Positions 23,100 to 24,356 of a stretch of 24,356 nucleotides of DNA are shown in pieces (positions within the stretch are counted from its first letter, which is position 1; each line of letters begins with the position of its first letter). Below the pieces are notes generated by a model. The model did not search any database, was not told the DNA's origin, and worked only from the letters and a program-made list of their open reading frames with translations. A program made the position numbers and the translations under genes. The stretch covers positions 1-24,356 of the forward strand of contig CAZHSB010000025.1 in assembly GCA_964534945.1 (NCBI GenBank), in the 5' to 3' direction. This DNA is from CAZHFA01 sp964534945. GTDB lineage: Bacteria > Bdellovibrionota_C > UBA2361 > CAKMMH01.

Positions 23100-24071
23100 A
23101 TGAAAAACTATTATAAGATTTTAGGCCTAAACAATTTAAATGCAACAGAAAAGGATATCACTAGAGCCTATAGGATATTAGCTAGGAGATATCACCCTGA
23201 CATCAATCAGAATCAAGATGCTACAGAAAAATTTAAGGAAATCTCAGAAAGTTATCAAACATTAAGAAATTCAGAAAAAAGGGATAAATATGATTTAAAG
23301 TTAAAGGAATATATTTCAGATAAGTATAAGGAAAATAGTGCTGACATAAAGAAAAATATTAGAGGACATCAAGATAATTCTTATTATGTTGTCCATTCAT
23401 TAAAGAAAGCAAAAAATTTAATAGAGAAAAGTTCTTTTAAGAGAAATATCGAAAAATTGTCTAAAAAATTAAAAAATAATATTGAGAAATATAATATTTT
23501 TGATTTTTCAAATAATACGAAAAAGCATGTTCATGATAATCCTTATGAACAATTAAATATTATAGAAATTATGTTATCTCCCAAAGAAGCAATCTTTGGC
23601 ACAAAAAAAACAATATTTATTGGCAAAAAAGAAATTTCGATCACACTTCCTAAAAATAGTTATAATGGGAATATTATAAAATTAAAAGCTACAAGCAATA
23701 ATGAAGAGTTGCTTGTGATCACGCGTGTAAGAAAAGACAATTTTTTACAAATTGAGCAACGAGGAATTATTATAAATTTTCCAATTACTTTCAAAGAGGC
23801 TGTTTTAGGAACGAAAATCAAGGTACCAACATTTGATGGGCCTTGTTATATAACAATTCCCCCAAAGACAAATAGTGGTAATGAGTTAAGAGTAAAAAAC
23901 AAGGGAATTTTGCAAACAGATGAAACTCGTGGAGATTTATTTTTAAAAATTTTTATTCAAGTACAAAAAGAAGTTCAAGAAGAGAGTTTTCAAAATGCCG
24001 TTAATGAAATAGACAAGTATTTTGATTATGATGCCCGAAACAAAATTATTGAAAAATTAATTGAACAATAA
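23100..24071 (+). CDS. J-domain protein of the CbpA/DnaJ class B type
   Basis: A 323-aa DnaJ-like cochaperone. The J domain covers about 1-66, with the invariant HPD at residues 32-34 (RRYHPDINQ) and the ending SEKRDKYD. A Lys-rich linker about 75-150 replaces the Gly/Phe region and there are no CxxCxGxG zinc repeats, so it is class B. The DnaJ C-terminal substrate-binding domains follow: CTDI about 152-218 (LSPKEAIFGTKKTIFIG) and CTDII about 222-300 (ITFKEAVLGTKIKVPTFDG, PPKTNSGNELRVKNKG). It would stimulate DnaK ATPase and deliver substrates in the cytoplasm. There is no ribosome-binding site and a consensus -10 lies 6 bases before ATG, pointing to a leaderless mRNA. A main dnaJ is presumably elsewhere. 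Confidence 0.93.
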   Translation: MKNYYKILGLNNLNATEKDITRAYRILARRYHPDINQNQDATEKFKEISESYQTLRNSEKRDKYDLKLKEYISDKYKENSADIKKNIRGHQDNSYYVVHSLKKAKNLIEKSSFKRNIEKLSKKLKNNIEKYNIFDFSNNTKKHVHDNPYEQLNIIEIMLSPKEAIFGTKKTIFIGKKEISITLPKNSYNGNIIKLKATSNNEELLVITRVRKDNFLQIEQRGIIINFPITFKEAVLGTKIKVPTFDGPCYITIPPKTNSGNELRVKNKGILQTDETRGDLFLKIFIQVQKEVQEESFQNAVNEIDKYFDYDARNKIIEKLIEQ

Positions 24072-24306
24072 GGCACAGTAATACTGCATAATGCTGAATG
24101 CGTAATTGTACGTGAAAAAAAGGAGGTGCCTACCAAAAAAAGCAAAAAAAATAAAAGTAAAAAAATTTGTAATGGCAAAATAGGATTTTTTTCCATCTTA
24201 ACTAATTTTTGGCAGTAATTTTGGATGAGAAATTTGAGAATATTATATGACGACTGACGGCGGTGTACTACTCGTAAAGATTTCTCGCTAAAACCACCTC
24301 CAAAAA
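24072..24306. other. gap between the J-protein gene and tRNA-Val
   Basis: A 235-bp gap with no convincing gene. It contains the second copy of the dispersed repeat (24119-24141), A- and T-runs, and a minus-strand TATAAT near 24244 without a matching -35. No clear terminator is seen for either the J-protein gene or the tRNA. Confidence 0.5.
24119..24141 (+). repeat. dispersed repeat, copy 2
   Basis: AAAGGAGGTGCCT followed by a CC and an A run; it matches the minus-strand element at 17368-17391. The core looks like a strong Shine-Dalgarno sequence, but only a GTG fused to it could serve as a start, so it is more likely a repeat than a translation signal. Confidence 0.5.
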
Positions 24307-24356
24307 TGGTGGGCGCTATAGGACTCGAACCTATAACCCTCAGCTTGTAAGGCTGA
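24307..24356 (-). tRNA. tRNA-Val(UAC), 3' part
   Basis: The last 50 bases read on the minus strand as the 3' part of a tRNA, from the anticodon stem onward. The 5-bp stem TCAGC/GCTGA encloses the 7-base loop CTTACAA, giving anticodon TAC (valine, codon GTA). A 5-base variable region follows, then the T-arm ATAGG-TTCGAGT-CCTAT, the acceptor strand AGCGCCC, discriminator A and an encoded CCA. The acceptor 5' strand and D-arm lie beyond the window. Confidence 0.92.

Noticed and set aside
139..24071. CRISPR array, toxin-antitoxin pair or defence island
   Set aside because: No regularly spaced repeats and no recognisable Cas, toxin or defence domains; apart from the unassigned genes, the coding content is envelope, respiratory and housekeeping.
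24030..24203. Minus-strand frame of nearly 60 residues with a Leu/Phe-rich, membrane-like segment
   Set aside because: The hydrophobic stretch is the complement of poly-A runs, it overlaps the J-protein 3' end antisense, and it has no ribosome-binding site.
24126..24218. GTG-initiated frame of about 30 very basic residues after AAGGAG
   Set aside because: The start would be fused to its own Shine-Dalgarno, composition follows the A-run, and the core is a dispersed repeat found elsewhere.

Overview
The window is AT-rich DNA (roughly 30% G+C by eye) from a Gram-negative bacterium with a full outer membrane. It encodes a BamD-type lipoprotein, a PilQ secretin, further lipoproteins and an Mla phospholipid transport system, together with complex I subunits and a quinone methyltransferase, so the cell respires. 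I cannot place it taxonomically: there is no rRNA, and the gene order matches no genome I can name with confidence. Low G+C, TTG starts and an Rpn-type nuclease/transposase gene are compatible with several proteobacterial or deltaproteobacteria-like lineages.

Layout, left to right. 139-5408 (minus) is a five-gene operon with a good sigma70-type promoter at 5437-5465. In order of transcription it encodes a Dpm1-like GT2 glycosyltransferase, a HAD-UbiA fusion resembling decaprenyl-phosphate phosphoribosyltransferase, a DprE1-like FAD oxidase, a DprE2-like SDR reductase and a TPR lipoprotein. The middle three match the steps of polyprenyl-phospho-D-arabinofuranose synthesis, so the cell probably makes an arabinosylated surface polymer or protein. 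bamD is transcribed divergently (5565-6212, plus). 6228-9882 (minus) holds pilQ, then an unrecognised Cys-containing exported protein and a small TPR protein. 10028-16115 (minus) holds nuoL-nuoM-nuoN, an unrecognised 126-aa gene and ubiE/menG: the proton-pumping arm of complex I together with quinone maturation. 16286-17206 (minus) is an Rpn-family PD-(D/E)XK nuclease gene next to a palindrome-rich gap.

17509-21760 (plus) is rlmE-mlaE-mlaF-mlaD-mlaC-pilD, probably one transcription unit; mlaE and mlaF start at TTG. The 575-bp gap 21761-22335 is rich in inverted repeats and holds one convincing 51-codon minus-strand gene. Then come a LysM/M23 peptidase (minus) and a CbpA-type J-protein (plus), whose start codons lie only 17 bp apart around a consensus TATAAT. 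The right edge cuts a minus-strand tRNA-Val(UAC).

The main threads are envelope biogenesis (Bam, Mla, M23), type IV pili (PilQ, PilD) and a polyprenyl-arabinose pathway. Arabinose-modified pilin would be one way to join the last two, but no arabinosyltransferase lies in the window. The most unusual details are an MlaF signature motif lacking its usual serine, a perfect 16-bp tandem repeat where the pilD ribosome-binding site should be, a possible pseudoknot after pilD, a related TGTC...GACA palindrome before both nuoL and pilQ, and the apparent leaderless start of the J-protein. I see no CRISPR array, no complete insertion sequence and no prophage.
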